NCBI RefSeq assembly: GCF_015223435.1
Contig: NZ_VHKO01000021.1
Location: 1 to 45,417, forward strand
DNA: 45,417 nucleotides
Source: Vibrio hibernica
GTDB taxonomy: Bacteria > Pseudomonadota > Gammaproteobacteria > Enterobacterales > Vibrionaceae
Direction: 5' to 3'
Part shown: positions 1-9,193 of the stretch, piece by piece
Layout of the letters: every line of letters begins with the position of its first letter
Numbering within the stretch: the first letter of the stretch is position 1
The notes under the pieces: generated by a model
What the model was told of the DNA's origin: nothing
Database searches by the model: none
Seen by the model: the letters and a program-made list of their open reading frames with translations, nothing else
Position numbers and translations under genes: made by a program

Positions 1-30
1 AAAAGTGTACCTGAGTCGGTCATTAGAGAA

Positions 31-537
31 ATGGATAAACAAAAACGCTATGAAAGCTTAGTTCGAGCTTATCATCGAGATCTATATCGCTATGCCTATT
101 GGTTATGCAAAGACAAACATATTGCCGAAGATTTAGTGCAAGATACTTGCCTGCGTGCATGGAAATCATTAGATAGCCTATTAGATGAGAAAGCCGCTAA
201 ATCTTGGCTAATTACTATTTTAAGGCGTGAGAATGCACGTCGTTTTGAGCGTAAAAAATTCGATCTTGTTGATATTGATGAGCCAGGGAACGGTGGTTCA
301 ACCAATGATGATCCCTACCACCAACAACAGTGGTTACAAAAGCAAATTATGAATTTAGAGCTGGAATATCGTGAGCCGTTATTTTTACAAGTCATTGCAG
401 GTTTTAGTGGCGAGGAGATTGCGCAGATCCTCGATTTAAATAAAAATACAGTAATGACCAGACTGTTTCGTGCACGAAACCAATTAAAAGAAAGCTTAGA
501 CGCATCAGAACCTACTTTGGGGGCAAATAATGGATGA
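31..537 (+). CDS. ECF-type RNA polymerase sigma factor (sigma-70 family)
   Basis: The 168-residue protein has the two-domain layout of an extracytoplasmic-function sigma factor. An N-terminal region 2 (roughly residues 8-75) includes the core-binding motif AEDLVQDTCLRAWKS. A short linker leads to region 4 (about 105-155) with a helix-turn-helix in the segment containing FSGEEIAQILDLNKNTVMTR. It would direct core polymerase to a small stress or envelope regulon. The gene overlaps the next one by 8 bases (530-537), so the two are probably translationally coupled as sigma and anti-sigma. A purine-rich AGAGAA lies just before the ATG. The target promoters cannot be seen here. Family-level assignment is firm; the specific role is not. 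Confidence 0.9.
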   Translation: MDKQKRYESLVRAYHRDLYRYAYWLCKDKHIAEDLVQDTCLRAWKSLDSLLDEKAAKSWLITILRRENARRFERKKFDLVDIDEPGNGGSTNDDPYHQQQWLQKQIMNLELEYREPLFLQVIAGFSGEEIAQILDLNKNTVMTRLFRARNQLKESLDASEPTLGANNG

Positions 538-1249
538 TTTAGAGTTTCGACGCCGTTTATTGTCGGCTCCAAAAGACCGTAGTGATGAAGTGCTACACAA
601 AATTCTTGCTGATAAAAATAATCGTCAATATGCCGATAATCTCACATCACTCGATAATAAGCTTGAACAGGCTTTTAATGTTGATGTTCCTGATGATCTT
701 GCCGACAAAATTATTTTTGCACATTCCCCTGCAAAAAAACAAGTGAGTATGAGCAGCCGTATGTTTGCTCTGGCGGCTTCAATTATTTTTACCATTGGGC
801 TCAGCGTAGGACAAATTAATTGGGGTCAAGTCTTTATCTCTCCGGCTTACGCCAACCTTGAAGGTATGGCAATGGAGCATATTATTCACGGTGAGCAATT
901 TGCGTATGACATTGATGAAAATAATTCAGAGCAAGAAGTCAATGCGAAACTCAGCACTTACGCTTATAAACTGAATGGATCCTTTCCATTTCATTTGTAT
1001 TATCTCAACCATTGTAGTTTCGGTCGCGAACATAGTGCACTACACATGGTTTTTGCTGGTAAAGAAGGGAAAGTAACGGCGTTTATTTCTAAAATTAAAG
1101 TACCGAAAGCCAATGTGTTTTTTCAAAAAGGATTAAAAGGTGAAATAGTTCCGTTAGAAAAAGGCAGTTTGGTTCTTATTGGTGAAGAAAATGAAAATAT
1201 CCAAGCACTTTCACAGAAAATAACCTTATTACTCTCCCTCAATACGTAG
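530..1249 (+). CDS. DUF3379 protein, probable membrane anti-sigma factor
   Basis: This 239-residue protein starts inside the end of the sigma-factor gene. The N-terminal ~75 residues are charged and probably cytoplasmic. One membrane segment lies at about 78-97 (FALAASIIFTIGLSVG), and the C-terminal ~140 residues would sit in the periplasm. This topology, directly downstream of and overlapping an ECF sigma gene, is that of an anti-sigma factor. The sequence resembles the DUF3379 family that accompanies such sigma genes in Vibrio. No zinc-binding HxxxCxxC (ZAS) motif is visible, so sigma binding would use a different N-terminal fold. The anti-sigma role is inferred from topology and position. 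Confidence 0.8.
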   Translation: MDDLEFRRRLLSAPKDRSDEVLHKILADKNNRQYADNLTSLDNKLEQAFNVDVPDDLADKIIFAHSPAKKQVSMSSRMFALAASIIFTIGLSVGQINWGQVFISPAYANLEGMAMEHIIHGEQFAYDIDENNSEQEVNAKLSTYAYKLNGSFPFHLYYLNHCSFGREHSALHMVFAGKEGKVTAFISKIKVPKANVFFQKGLKGEIVPLEKGSLVLIGEENENIQALSQKITLLLSLNT

Positions 1250-1293
1250 AGTTCGGTATTAATGACTAAAAAATAGTTGCTCAAGAAATCAAT

Positions 1294-1330
1294 AACACAT
1301 GTGAAATACTATACATTTTTCACATGTGTT
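1294..1330 (+). repeat. 13-bp perfect inverted repeat after the DUF3379 gene
   Basis: The arms AACACATGTGAAA (1294-1306) and TTTCACATGTGTT (1318-1330) are exact reverse complements around an 11-base loop. The hairpin starts 45 bases after the anti-sigma stop. It is followed by CCTCTCTATTTT rather than a clean T run, so it may be a weak terminator or an mRNA 3'-end stabiliser. Each arm also contains the hexamer palindrome ACATGT, so an operator role is possible. Confidence 0.6.
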
Positions 1331-1537
1331 CCTCTCTATTTTCCCTCAAGCCTAATTTTATAAAAACTTCTTTTAAAACATGTCGATAATAAAAAATCTT
1401 ATCACAAATACATTATGCTCAGATACTAATGAAGACTATGACCCAATATCAAGCATCAGCTCGACCACACATACAGATACAATAATAACTGGGATTCAAT
1501 ACAATAAATCCTTCTAAGTAACCTGAACTCTGGATAA

Positions 1538-1574
1538 AAAAACAGCCTGATCAATTTTTGATCAGGCTGTTTTT
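1538..1574. terminator. Bidirectional rho-independent terminator
   Basis: The arms AACAGCCTGATCA and TGATCAGGCTGTT pair around a five-base loop. There is a T-rich tract on the plus side (TTTTTATTTTT) and an A run (AAAAAA) on the other, which reads as T on the minus strand. It lies between two convergent units, so it can end both the sigma/anti-sigma transcript and mlaA. Confidence 0.85.
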
Positions 1575-1627
1575 ATTTTTAAGAGCCATGTTTTTAAAAT
1601 CATAGCTTTGAGGGCTTTAAAACATCG

Positions 1628-2389
1628 TTAGTAATCGTACCCTAAATACTGATCCAGTAAATCTTCATCCACCACAGGTTCGGGATCTTTTTCAATTTCC
1701 GCTTTAAAATCTTGATGCTGTAAATAAATACTGCGACTTAGCGCATATGGATCTGGAGAGTTACGGAGCATTCCCTCTTGTGGAATTAACTCATAACGGG
1801 TTTCTAGCCCTTGTATTACCCACTTACCTGCGCTTTGCCAAAAAGTCAGCCAATAGAGAGGCATATATAAACTATCGGCTTGATCGGCGAGATCTCTCGG
1901 AGTTAAAGGTCCGTATGCTGGCATCATGACATAAGGACCATTTCCGACGCCATAATAACCCAGCACATCGCCAAACTCTCGGCTCGAACGAGTAATACCC
2001 GCTTCACTGGCAACATCAATAAACCCCAGTAAACCTATCGTGGTATTAATCCAAAAACGGTTGAAGCTATCTAAGGCTTTACCACCATTTCCCATAAATA
2101 AATTATTCAGTGCACTGGCGGGCTCTTCTAGGTTATCTAAAAAATTAGAAACTCCAGCGGTCAATGGTGTGGGTAACCATTCCATATAGGCAATTGAAAC
2201 AGGGCGTACGAGGTAAGGATCTAAAATGTCATAGTTTAGGTCCCACATGGTGCGATTAAAGCCCTCCAAAGGATCATTAACCGTGGTGTTTGGTAGTGTG
2301 TCAGAAGATTCAGGCGCACTGCTGCAACCAATTAGTAAAAATAAGCTAAATAGATAGAAAAGAGAAAACGAGGCATTTACCTTGCTCAA
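1628..2389 (-). CDS. mlaA: MlaA (VacJ) outer-membrane lipoprotein of the Mla lipid-transport system
   Basis: MlaA sits in the outer membrane with porins and removes mislocalised phospholipids from the outer leaflet, passing them to the periplasmic MlaC shuttle. The protein carries a lipoprotein signal ending LFLLIGC-SS, then the conserved block DPLEGFNRTMWDLNYDILDPY. Further on are LNNLFMGNGGKALDSFNRF, FGDVLGYYGVGNGPYV and SSxDPY-like C-terminal blocks. There is no in-frame ATG before the signal peptide. A TTG at 2431 lies inside the upstream terminator stem and adds a hydrophilic extension. I therefore prefer the TTG at 2389, which gives 253 residues with the lipidated Cys near position 22. 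The gene follows the ccm operon on the same strand but is separated from it by that terminator. Confidence 0.9.
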   Translation of the reverse strand: MSKVNASFSLFYLFSLFLLIGCSSAPESSDTLPNTTVNDPLEGFNRTMWDLNYDILDPYLVRPVSIAYMEWLPTPLTAGVSNFLDNLEEPASALNNLFMGNGGKALDSFNRFWINTTIGLLGFIDVASEAGITRSSREFGDVLGYYGVGNGPYVMMPAYGPLTPRDLADQADSLYMPLYWLTFWQSAGKWVIQGLETRYELIPQEGMLRNSPDPYALSRSIYLQHQDFKAEIEKDPEPVVDEDLLDQYLGYDY

Positions 2390-2420
2390 ATCACCACACC
2401 CTGTGAAAGAAGTATCGAAT

Positions 2421-2453
2421 AAAAAAGGCAAGTCATAAGGATAACTTGCCTTT
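2421..2453 (-). terminator. Rho-independent terminator of the ccm operon
   Basis: On the minus strand the arms AAAGGCAAGT and ACTTGCCTTT pair around a ten-base loop and run into TTTTTT. It lies about 80 bases past the ccmI stop and just before mlaA, so it should separate cytochrome-maturation transcription from mlaA. Confidence 0.8.
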
Positions 2454-2531
2454 CATTTGTTACACCCAATGTTTTACTAACGATTGGAATGTCACACATT
2501 GCTTAATTGTATTGTATCTCGCTGGGTAATA

Positions 2532-3767
2532 TCAATATCTCTTATCAATAAATATCACAACATTATCGCCTAAATGGACAGGCAAGCTTTCACCATGCCA
2601 ATCATGATCACGAGTCGACACATCGCCATCACTATCAATACGAGCACGAACCATAATATCCGATAGGCTTGATAACTTACGTTGTTTCATCATGCTATTA
2701 CTATCATCAAGTACCACAGTCACTGGAAACTTAGATAGTGGATAACGCGCAGCAGCAATTGGCATTGGAGAACCATCGGCGCTATGGATAGACACGATCA
2801 ATACACCCGACTTTGGAACGGGAACGTCCGGTGCGAGTGAAATAGTAACGCTTACTGGCGTACCTTCATGTTCTACTTTTTGTGGATGTTCTTGCCCATT
2901 TAGCTCACGTTGGGCCGTTTGGATACTACGTTCTAACATCGCGTACCGCGAATCATCCTCGCCAATTAAAACTTGTAGCTTACGCCAATATTGAATTGCT
3001 TGTGCATATTGAGCATTTTCATAAGCATTAAAAGCCATCAATGAATATACACGAGGATCAACCTCAGGTTGTTGTAATAACTGATGTAAAATCGTACCTG
3101 ATTTTTCAGTGTTTGCAGGATCTGATGAAAACATTAACGCCTGAGCTAAACTAAGTTGCACATCTGGGTTATTAGGCAACAAGCGATCCGCTTTACTTAG
3201 CGCCCCAATTGACGTTTCAACATCACGATTTGCCATCGCAATACGCCCTAATAACACCCAACCTGTACCATCATTTGGATGGCTTTGCAGACGAGTTCGC
3301 ATCGCTAATGTCAAATCATCCATTTGCTGTTCAGTTAATTCAGCACCTTGAGGATTCATTAACTTTTGAGTTAACTCAGGTAAACTATTTTCTACCTTTT
3401 TCCAGTGAGCAACTTGATCGCTAGCACCAAAAACAGCATACATTCCATAAGCGGTAACGGCCATAAACAACATGAAAGGAATAGCCATCCATTTCATTTT
3501 TTTATCCGAAGCCGTTAGTTCAATATGAGAATGAGGAATATCATCTAGCAACGATTGTTTCAAATCTGTCACTAAGTCGTCTTTATCTTCAATAATACCG
3601 GCAGAGTCTTCCGCTTCTAATTCATCCAAACGGTCTTTAAAAAAAGCTTTATTCAGCTCATCTCGTTGAGCCGCTTCATCAATTTTTCTTGATTTCAATA
3701 AAGGGTAAACAATAAATATCGCAGCAATCGCTAGTAAGAAAACCGTACCAATCCAAAAAACCATCAT
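2532..3767 (-). CDS. ccmI: CcmI, c-type cytochrome biogenesis apocytochrome chaperone
   Basis: CcmI holds the C terminus of apocytochrome c for delivery to the CcmF/H haem ligation machinery. The 411-residue protein has a membrane helix at the very N terminus (MVFWIGTVFLLAIAAIFIVYP) and a charged cytoplasmic loop. A second helix is near residue 92-113, followed by TPR-like repeats in the periplasm (about 150-280) and a C-terminal beta-rich domain. This is the usual two-helix plus TPR architecture. It is the last gene of the operon and overlaps ccmH by four bases. Confidence 0.93.
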   Translation of the reverse strand: MMVFWIGTVFLLAIAAIFIVYPLLKSRKIDEAAQRDELNKAFFKDRLDELEAEDSAGIIEDKDDLVTDLKQSLLDDIPHSHIELTASDKKMKWMAIPFMLFMAVTAYGMYAVFGASDQVAHWKKVENSLPELTQKLMNPQGAELTEQQMDDLTLAMRTRLQSHPNDGTGWVLLGRIAMANRDVETSIGALSKADRLLPNNPDVQLSLAQALMFSSDPANTEKSGTILHQLLQQPEVDPRVYSLMAFNAYENAQYAQAIQYWRKLQVLIGEDDSRYAMLERSIQTAQRELNGQEHPQKVEHEGTPVSVTISLAPDVPVPKSGVLIVSIHSADGSPMPIAAARYPLSKFPVTVVLDDSNSMMKQRKLSSLSDIMVRARIDSDGDVSTRDHDWHGESLPVHLGDNVVIFIDKRY

Positions 3768-4294
3768 ACGTTGTTACCTTTTTTATCATCCTTGCCAATT
3801 GTCTCAGTGACACTTTCAGATGTTGTATTTTGCTCAGATAAAAGCTGTTGCAATCGTTGCTCATGTTGCTCATCCCACTGCTCAGGATTTTCTTTTTCCA
3901 TTTTAGCTCTGCGTCGAGTCCGAAGGAAAATAAAAGCAAAACCAAACAAAACGATACTTAGTGGAGCTAGCCACAAAATAGCGGTTGAAGGCGTAAGAGG
4001 TGGGTTATAAGTAACAAAATTACCGTAACGAGCAACCATATAATCAATAATTTCTTGTTTCGATTTTCCCTGCTTTGTCATTAAATATGTTTGTTCACGT
4101 AAGTCTTTTGCTAACTCAGCATTGGAGTCAGAAATAGAATTATTCTGACATTTAGGACAACGTAACGTATGACTCAATTCCTGAAATTGTGCTTCTTGTG
4201 CTGGCGTATCAAAATCAAACACTTCAATAGCCGCGAGCGTTGGAAAACTTAACGACACTAACAAGAAAATTATAAATGAAGTGAATTTTTTCAT
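3764..4294 (-). CDS. ccmH: CcmH, thioredoxin-like apocytochrome c reductase subunit
   Basis: CcmH works with CcmG to reduce the CXXCH thiols of apocytochrome c before haem attachment. The 176-residue protein has a signal peptide (FIIFLLVSLSFPTLAA). The family motif LRCPKCQNNSISDSNAELA follows, with the redox pair CPKC, then the VARYGNFV block. A membrane helix sits at about 104-123, before a charged cytoplasmic tail rich in E and K. It is the short, single-function form; the CcmI part is a separate gene. It shares one base with ccmG (TGATG) and four with ccmI. Confidence 0.95.
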   Translation of the reverse strand: MKKFTSFIIFLLVSLSFPTLAAIEVFDFDTPAQEAQFQELSHTLRCPKCQNNSISDSNAELAKDLREQTYLMTKQGKSKQEIIDYMVARYGNFVTYNPPLTPSTAILWLAPLSIVLFGFAFIFLRTRRRAKMEKENPEQWDEQHEQRLQQLLSEQNTTSESVTETIGKDDKKGNNV

Positions 4295-4899
4295 CAGCTC
4301 TGCCCCATCGAGGTTGGTGTCGGCGGTAATGGGCTTTTCTGTCCTGCTAATTGATTATAAAGCGGCAATAAAGTCTCATTCCAATTGTCGATATTAACAT
4401 CACCAACATGGCGATATTGGATCTTACCATCGGCATCAATTAAGAATGTTTCTGGCGCGCCATAAACACCGAGATCCAAACCAAACATACCATTGCCGTC
4501 AAACAGAACGATTTGGTATGGGTCACCCAAGTTTTTCAACCATTTTTCGGCTTTAGTACGATCGTCCTTATAATTCAAACCAATAATGTTCACTCCTTGT
4601 GCTGACAACTTATTTAAAAATTGATGCTCCGCATAACAAGTCGGACACCATGTTGCCCACACATTCAAAATAAGAGGCTTACCTTTAAATAGAGATTGGT
4701 TATAAGTTTGATCCGGCTGATACAAATCTTCAAGCGTAAAATCAGGCACTGATTTACCCACTAAGACGGATTCTAATTTAGTCGGATCATCGCCTTTCGC
4801 ATTACGAGTAAGCTGAGTTGCAAATACCGCCACCAACGCAATAAATAAAATCAAGGGCGCAAATAAAATCTTACGATTCATGCTTTTTTTATCGCCCAT
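4294..4899 (-). CDS. ccmG: CcmG/DsbE, membrane-anchored thiol:disulfide oxidoreductase
   Basis: This periplasmic thioredoxin-fold protein passes electrons from DsbD/CcdA to CcmH or directly to apocytochrome c. One N-terminal anchor helix (ILFAPLILFIALVAVFA) is followed by a thioredoxin domain with the active site NVWATWCPTCYAEH. The cis-proline block is GVYGAPETFLID. A GTG at 4905 overlaps the ccmF stop, but the ATG at 4899 is better because AGGAGG lies seven bases before it, giving 201 residues. Under that start two bases separate it from ccmF. Confidence 0.94.
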   Translation of the reverse strand: MGDKKSMNRKILFAPLILFIALVAVFATQLTRNAKGDDPTKLESVLVGKSVPDFTLEDLYQPDQTYNQSLFKGKPLILNVWATWCPTCYAEHQFLNKLSAQGVNIIGLNYKDDRTKAEKWLKNLGDPYQIVLFDGNGMFGLDLGVYGAPETFLIDADGKIQYRHVGDVNIDNWNETLLPLYNQLAGQKSPLPPTPTSMGQS

Positions 4900-4901
4900 A
4901 C

Positions 4902-6884
4902 TCACGCCTCCTGCTCAGGTGTATTCGAATCATTACCCAGCTTTAATTTTTTTCTAAAGCGATAACGTTTATCACTGATCGCTAATATGCCACCAATCGC
5001 CATGAAAATTGCACCTAGCCAAATCCAACGAATAAAAGGTTTATAGTAAATACGTACCGCCCAAGCATTAGAACCTTCAAGCTGCTCACCCATTGCAACA
5101 TATAAGTCACGAGTAAAGCCACGATCAATCGCCGCTTCCGTCATCATAGATCGAGCCGTGTGATAGAAACGTTTTTCAGCATGCAAATCATTCACATATT
5201 GACCATCTTCCGTGATCCGGAAATCCGCAATAAAGCCATCGTAATTCGGGCCATTATGATCACGTAAACCCGTGAAATGGAATTGATAGCCTTGAATATC
5301 AAAGGTCTGCCCCGGCTCTAAGCGTACATCACGTTCAATGCTGTAGTTTTGTACCATAGCAATACCGATAATCGTAATGGCTAATCCAACATGGCCCATC
5401 ATCATTGACCAGTGGCTACGTTGCAGTTTAGTGATACCAACAAAGAAAGAGTGGCGGTGCGTGGCTCGTTGATATAATTCAAATGCGTGCATTGTCACGA
5501 TCCAAATTGCCAAGAACCAACCTAACGAAGCAAGAGGCATAAATTGCTTTGAAGATAGCAGGCCAATCAAAGCGGCTAACCCAATCGATACGACTGCAGA
5601 TACTAAAATAGGAACTTTCACGCTAGAAAGATTATCGCGTTTCCAGCGAATCAACGGGCCAATACCTAAAATGATGCTAAACGGCACGATAAGCCATGTA
5701 AATAAGCTATTAAAGAAAGGTGCGCCAATCGAGACTGAACCCATACCAATTTGTTTGTGTATTAAAGGTAAAAGCGTACCAATCATCACAACAACTAATG
5801 CCGCAATCAGCAAGATGTTATTAGACAACAAGGCATTCTCACGCGAGATTAATGAATAATTACCTCGAACTCGAACTTTTGATCCTTTCAATGCAAACAA
5901 CAATAATGAGCCACCAATGACGATGGCTAAGAACGCCAGAATAAACATTCCGCGTGCCGGATCAGAAGCAAATGAATGCACTGACACCAAAATGCCAGAC
6001 CGAACGAGGAATGTACCCAGTAAACTTAATGAGAAGGCGGCAATTGCCAGTAAAACTGTCCACGCTTTAAATGTGCCACGCTTTTCCGTTACTGCTAATG
6101 AGTGCATTAATGCCGTGCCCGCGAGCCAAGGCATGAACGATGCGTTTTCGACTGGATCCCAGAACCACCAGCCACCCCAGCCAAGTTCATAATAAGCCCA
6201 CCAAGAACCCAGTGCGATACCAACCGTTAGAAATACCCAAGCAGCAGTGGTCCAAGGCCTTGACCAACGAGCCCATGCCGTATCTAAACGACCCGTCATT
6301 AATGATGCAATAGCAAAGGAGAATGCTACCGAAAAACCCACATATCCCATGTACAACATTGGTGGATGGATAATCAAACCAGGGTCTTGTAGCAATGGGT
6401 TAAGATCTCGCCCATCAACGGGAAAGTACGGCAGAACACTTAAAAATGGATTTGAGGTTAAAATGATAAACAACAAGAATCCGACGGAAATCATGCCCAT
6501 TACGGCAAGTACACGTGAGATTGACTCAAGTGGCATGCCCCGGCTGAACGTCGCCACCGCAATGGTCCAAATAGCTTGGATCAATACCCAAAGTAACAAG
6601 GAGCCTTCGTGTGCACCCCAAACTGCCGTTAAGCGGTAATACCAAGGAAGCTGGCTATTTGAATTACTTGCCACATACTTCAAGGTAAAATCATTCGAAT
6701 AAAATGCCCACAGCAATGTTCCAAATGAAAATGCGAGCATGAGGAACATCCCCCACGACAACGGCCTTGCCATTCCCATTAAGGTTCTATTATTCGTGCT
6801 TGCGCCATACAGTGGAAAAATACTGAGTAATATTGAAAAGCCCAACGCTAAGATTAAGGCAAAGTGTCCAAGTTCAGCAATCAT
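4902..6884 (-). CDS. ccmF: CcmF, cytochrome c haem lyase core subunit
   Basis: CcmF receives haem from holo-CcmE and attaches it to apocytochrome c in the periplasm. The 660-residue protein is a polytopic membrane protein with about fifteen helices. It has the tryptophan-rich WWD signature [20 protein letters not shown] near residue 235-255. The conserved histidine-containing segments [14 protein letters not shown] and [13 protein letters not shown] are present. A large periplasmic domain precedes the last helix. Length and motif order match the family, and the stop overlaps nothing downstream. Confidence 0.96.
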   Translation of the reverse strand: MIAELGHFALILALGFSILLSIFPLYGASTNNRTLMGMARPLSWGMFLMLAFSFGTLLWAFYSNDFTLKYVASNSNSQLPWYYRLTAVWGAHEGSLLLWVLIQAIWTIAVATFSRGMPLESISRVLAVMGMISVGFLLFIILTSNPFLSVLPYFPVDGRDLNPLLQDPGLIIHPPMLYMGYVGFSVAFSFAIASLMTGRLDTAWARWSRPWTTAAWVFLTVGIALGSWWAYYELGWGGWWFWDPVENASFMPWLAGTALMHSLAVTEKRGTFKAWTVLLAIAAFSLSLLGTFLVRSGILVSVHSFASDPARGMFILAFLAIVIGGSLLLFALKGSKVRVRGNYSLISRENALLSNNILLIAALVVVMIGTLLPLIHKQIGMGSVSIGAPFFNSLFTWLIVPFSIILGIGPLIRWKRDNLSSVKVPILVSAVVSIGLAALIGLLSSKQFMPLASLGWFLAIWIVTMHAFELYQRATHRHSFFVGITKLQRSHWSMMMGHVGLAITIIGIAMVQNYSIERDVRLEPGQTFDIQGYQFHFTGLRDHNGPNYDGFIADFRITEDGQYVNDLHAEKRFYHTARSMMTEAAIDRGFTRDLYVAMGEQLEGSNAWAVRIYYKPFIRWIWLGAIFMAIGGILAISDKRYRFRKKLKLGNDSNTPEQEA

Positions 6885-7414
6885 TGCCCGCTTCCTTGAT
6901 TAGTTTCAGATTGATTCATTTTAGATTCAGAGATGTCAGATTTAGGATCTGGTGTTTCAGTGTTATAGCCTGGTTGATGTTTTTTCTTCATTGCCTCTTC
7001 AATTTCTGAAGGCATGTAGTTTTCATCATGTTTGGCTAATACTTCAAAGGCATTAATGGTGGTGGCATCAACTAATGTGCCTTGAGCGACAATGCCCTGC
7101 CCTTCACGAAATAAATCTGGCAAGATACCCGTATAATTAACCGTGACTTTAGGGCCTATATCTTCTAGTTCAAAGCTTACATTCAGCGTTTCAGGATCGC
7201 GTTTTACCGACCCCACAACAACCATCCCTCCAATCCGTAACTTCTCACCAACATGAGGTTTAATACCGTTAGGTTTCCCATTAACGATTTCTGTTGGTGT
7301 ATAAAATAAGTTTATATTTTGATTTAACGCATACATGATTAAACCAACGGTGCCCGCGACACCAATTAAGATGGCAAGTACAATAGCAAGTCTTTTCTTA
7401 CGTCTTGGAGTCAT
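6881..7414 (-). CDS. ccmE: CcmE, periplasmic haem chaperone
   Basis: CcmE binds haem covalently after CcmC loading and hands it to CcmF. The 177-residue protein has a positively charged start (MTPRRKKRL), one membrane anchor, and an OB-fold beta domain. The haem-binding block is [12 protein letters not shown], where His129 and Tyr133 are the expected covalent and axial residues. The C-terminal tail is longer than needed and rich in S, K, N and Q. It overlaps ccmD and ccmF by four bases each (ATGA). Confidence 0.96.
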   Translation of the reverse strand: MTPRRKKRLAIVLAILIGVAGTVGLIMYALNQNINLFYTPTEIVNGKPNGIKPHVGEKLRIGGMVVVGSVKRDPETLNVSFELEDIGPKVTVNYTGILPDLFREGQGIVAQGTLVDATTINAFEVLAKHDENYMPSEIEEAMKKKHQPGYNTETPDPKSDISESKMNQSETNQGSGQ

Positions 7415-7617
7415 AGTGTATTTTCCATTTTTTTTGCCGCTTGAATGCGCTCTTCACGATCCATTTTTTGTTGGATCTCTTTAAATAAAGCCCGATGTTG
7501 AGACAGGCTACTCCAGCATAAAACGAATAAACTTAAGAAAGTGATCCCAAAAGCGCCCCATACATAGGCAGCATATCCACCCATCGCAAAGAAATCAGAT
7601 AAAGAATCAAAATACAT
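7411..7617 (-). CDS. ccmD: CcmD, small haem exporter subunit
   Basis: CcmD is a small membrane protein needed to release holo-CcmE from the CcmABC complex. The chosen ATG at 7617 shares a base with the ccmC stop and yields 68 residues. They contain the family's [15 protein letters not shown] segment leading into one membrane helix, then a basic, coiled-coil-like cytoplasmic tail. A longer frame upstream reads into ccmC and is unlikely. Position between ccmC and ccmE fits. Confidence 0.93.
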   Translation of the reverse strand: MYFDSLSDFFAMGGYAAYVWGAFGITFLSLFVLCWSSLSQHRALFKEIQQKMDREERIQAAKKMENTL

Positions 7618-8393
7618 TAATTCACCTCTCGTTTTATCGATATAGATTGAGTAGGAAAGCGTGCATATACGAGCGTAATAACCCAAGGTCGGTTACTTTC
7701 AGATCTTAATATTTCAGTACGAAAACGCACTAAAGCGACCGCTACGGAGAAACAAGCAAAGCCAGCAATACTAAACAATAATGGCCATAACATATCAGCT
7801 GCCATAGCAGGTTTACCCATCTTGCTAATAGTGGCTCCTTGATGAAGCGTATTCCACCACTCTACCGAATAATGGATAATAGGAATATTGATCACTCCCA
7901 CAATTGCTAAAATACCGGCAGCTTTCGCGGCTGTTTTTTGGTCATCAAAAGCATGATAAAGCGCAATCACACCAAGATATAAAAATAACAGGATTAATTC
8001 AGAGGTTAAGCGTGCATCCCACACCCACCATGCGCCCCACATTGGCTTACCCCAAACAGAGCCAGTAATAAGCGCAACAAAGGTAAAAACCGCACCAATG
8101 GGAGCCATCGCAGCAACGGCCATGTTAGACAATTTAAGCTGCCATACCAAGCCAACAAAAGCGGCGATTGCCATAGATACATAAATTCCCATCGACCACA
8201 TCGCAGCAGGTACATGAATATAAATAATTCGGAAACTATCACCTTGTTGGTAATCGGCAGGAGCAAAAGCCAATCCCCAGATCATTCCTATTACCAGAAA
8301 AATCGTGGCGAAAATAGAAAACCAAGGTAGTAATGAACCACAAAGCTGATAGGTTCTTTCAGGCTTCGCGTAAGGGTGTAGCCATTTCCACAT
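7617..8393 (-). CDS. ccmC: CcmC, haem delivery protein loading CcmE
   Basis: CcmC binds haem at the periplasmic face and attaches it to CcmE. The protein has six membrane helices and the WWD signature MWGAWWVWDARLTSELILL. Conserved histidines lie in IIYIHVPAAMWSMG and IIHYSVEWWNTLHQG. A GTG at 8405 is in frame, but the ATG at 8393 begins the typical MWKWLHPYAKPE start and gives 258 residues. Unlike the other ccm joints, the gene is separated from ccmB by 131 bases. Confidence 0.95.
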   Translation of the reverse strand: MWKWLHPYAKPERTYQLCGSLLPWFSIFATIFLVIGMIWGLAFAPADYQQGDSFRIIYIHVPAAMWSMGIYVSMAIAAFVGLVWQLKLSNMAVAAMAPIGAVFTFVALITGSVWGKPMWGAWWVWDARLTSELILLFLYLGVIALYHAFDDQKTAAKAAGILAIVGVINIPIIHYSVEWWNTLHQGATISKMGKPAMAADMLWPLLFSIAGFACFSVAVALVRFRTEILRSESNRPWVITLVYARFPTQSISIKREVN

Positions 8394-8524
8394 GTTGCTT
8401 CTCACTGTATAAAGTTAGTTCTGAACGTGCTATCCAAACTAATCTGCTAATTTAAATTTGTTTTATGCCCGTCGACTTAATATTGTGACTTTAGGCATTG
8501 ATCTTGTATTTGATTCTATATTTT

Positions 8525-9193
8525 CTAATTCACACTGATCCGTAAAGAAGCACTAATCGCAAACGGTGTTAACGTCATAGAGCCCAATAGCATCGCACCT
8601 AAAATGGCAAGTTGCCCAGAATACGGAAAACCTCCACTGGCAGCATCAATTGCAGACGTCGCGAAAATCAAAATAGGGATATATAAAGGTAAAACTAATA
8701 AACTGAGTAATACCCCGCCTTTTTGCAATCCTACGGTAAGCCCTACTCCAATCGCTCCGATAAAACTTAACGTTGGCGTACCAATCAATAACGTAATAAC
8801 AACTGCCAACCAAGTATTGAAATCAAGAGACAACAGTACGGCGAGCAGTGGGCTAATCAAAATAAGCGGCAATCCAGTTAGAATCCAATGAGAAAGTACT
8901 TTTGCCATCACAACCAAAGGAAGTGGAATGGGTAGAAGCATCATCTGCTCTAACGCACCATCGTGAAAATCATCGCGAAATAAACGCTCTAACGATAACA
9001 GAGCTGAAAGCAATGCCGCTACCCAAACAATACCAGCAGCAATACGTGCTAACAAATTAGGCTCAGAACCAACGCTTAATGGAAAAAGGGTAATGACAAT
9101 AATGAAAAACCATAATGGGTTAAACACATCGGCTTGACGACGATAAGCAATCAATAGCTCACGACGAATGATATGTCCCATATTTGCTATCAT
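8525..9193 (-). CDS. ccmB: CcmB, haem ABC exporter permease
   Basis: This is the membrane subunit of the CcmAB transporter, whose ATP hydrolysis frees holo-CcmE from CcmCD. The 222-residue protein has six predicted helices. It carries the family's N-terminal block RRELLIAYRRQADVFNPLWFF and the loop LERLFRDDFHDGALEQMMLLP. The start codon shares one base with the ccmA stop (TAATG). Confidence 0.95.
   Translation of the reverse strand: MIANMGHIIRRELLIAYRRQADVFNPLWFFIIVITLFPLSVGSEPNLLARIAAGIVWVAALLSALLSLERLFRDDFHDGALEQMMLLPIPLPLVVMAKVLSHWILTGLPLILISPLLAVLLSLDFNTWLAVVITLLIGTPTLSFIGAIGVGLTVGLQKGGVLLSLLVLPLYIPILIFATSAIDAASGGFPYSGQLAILGAMLLGSMTLTPFAISASLRISVN

Larger units (their letters stand above)
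1250..1627. other. Intergenic region between convergent genes, no gene seen
   Basis: These 378 bases separate the anti-sigma gene from the convergent mlaA gene. They hold two hairpins (listed separately) with AT-rich sequence between them at about 1331-1537. I see no open frame with a ribosome binding site and no tRNA-like fold there. A small RNA cannot be excluded by eye. Confidence 0.6.

Noticed and set aside
7618..7686. Longer CcmD start inside ccmC
   Set aside because: It overlaps ccmC by 69 bases and adds a non-family stretch. The ATG at 7617 overlaps the ccmC stop as is usual.
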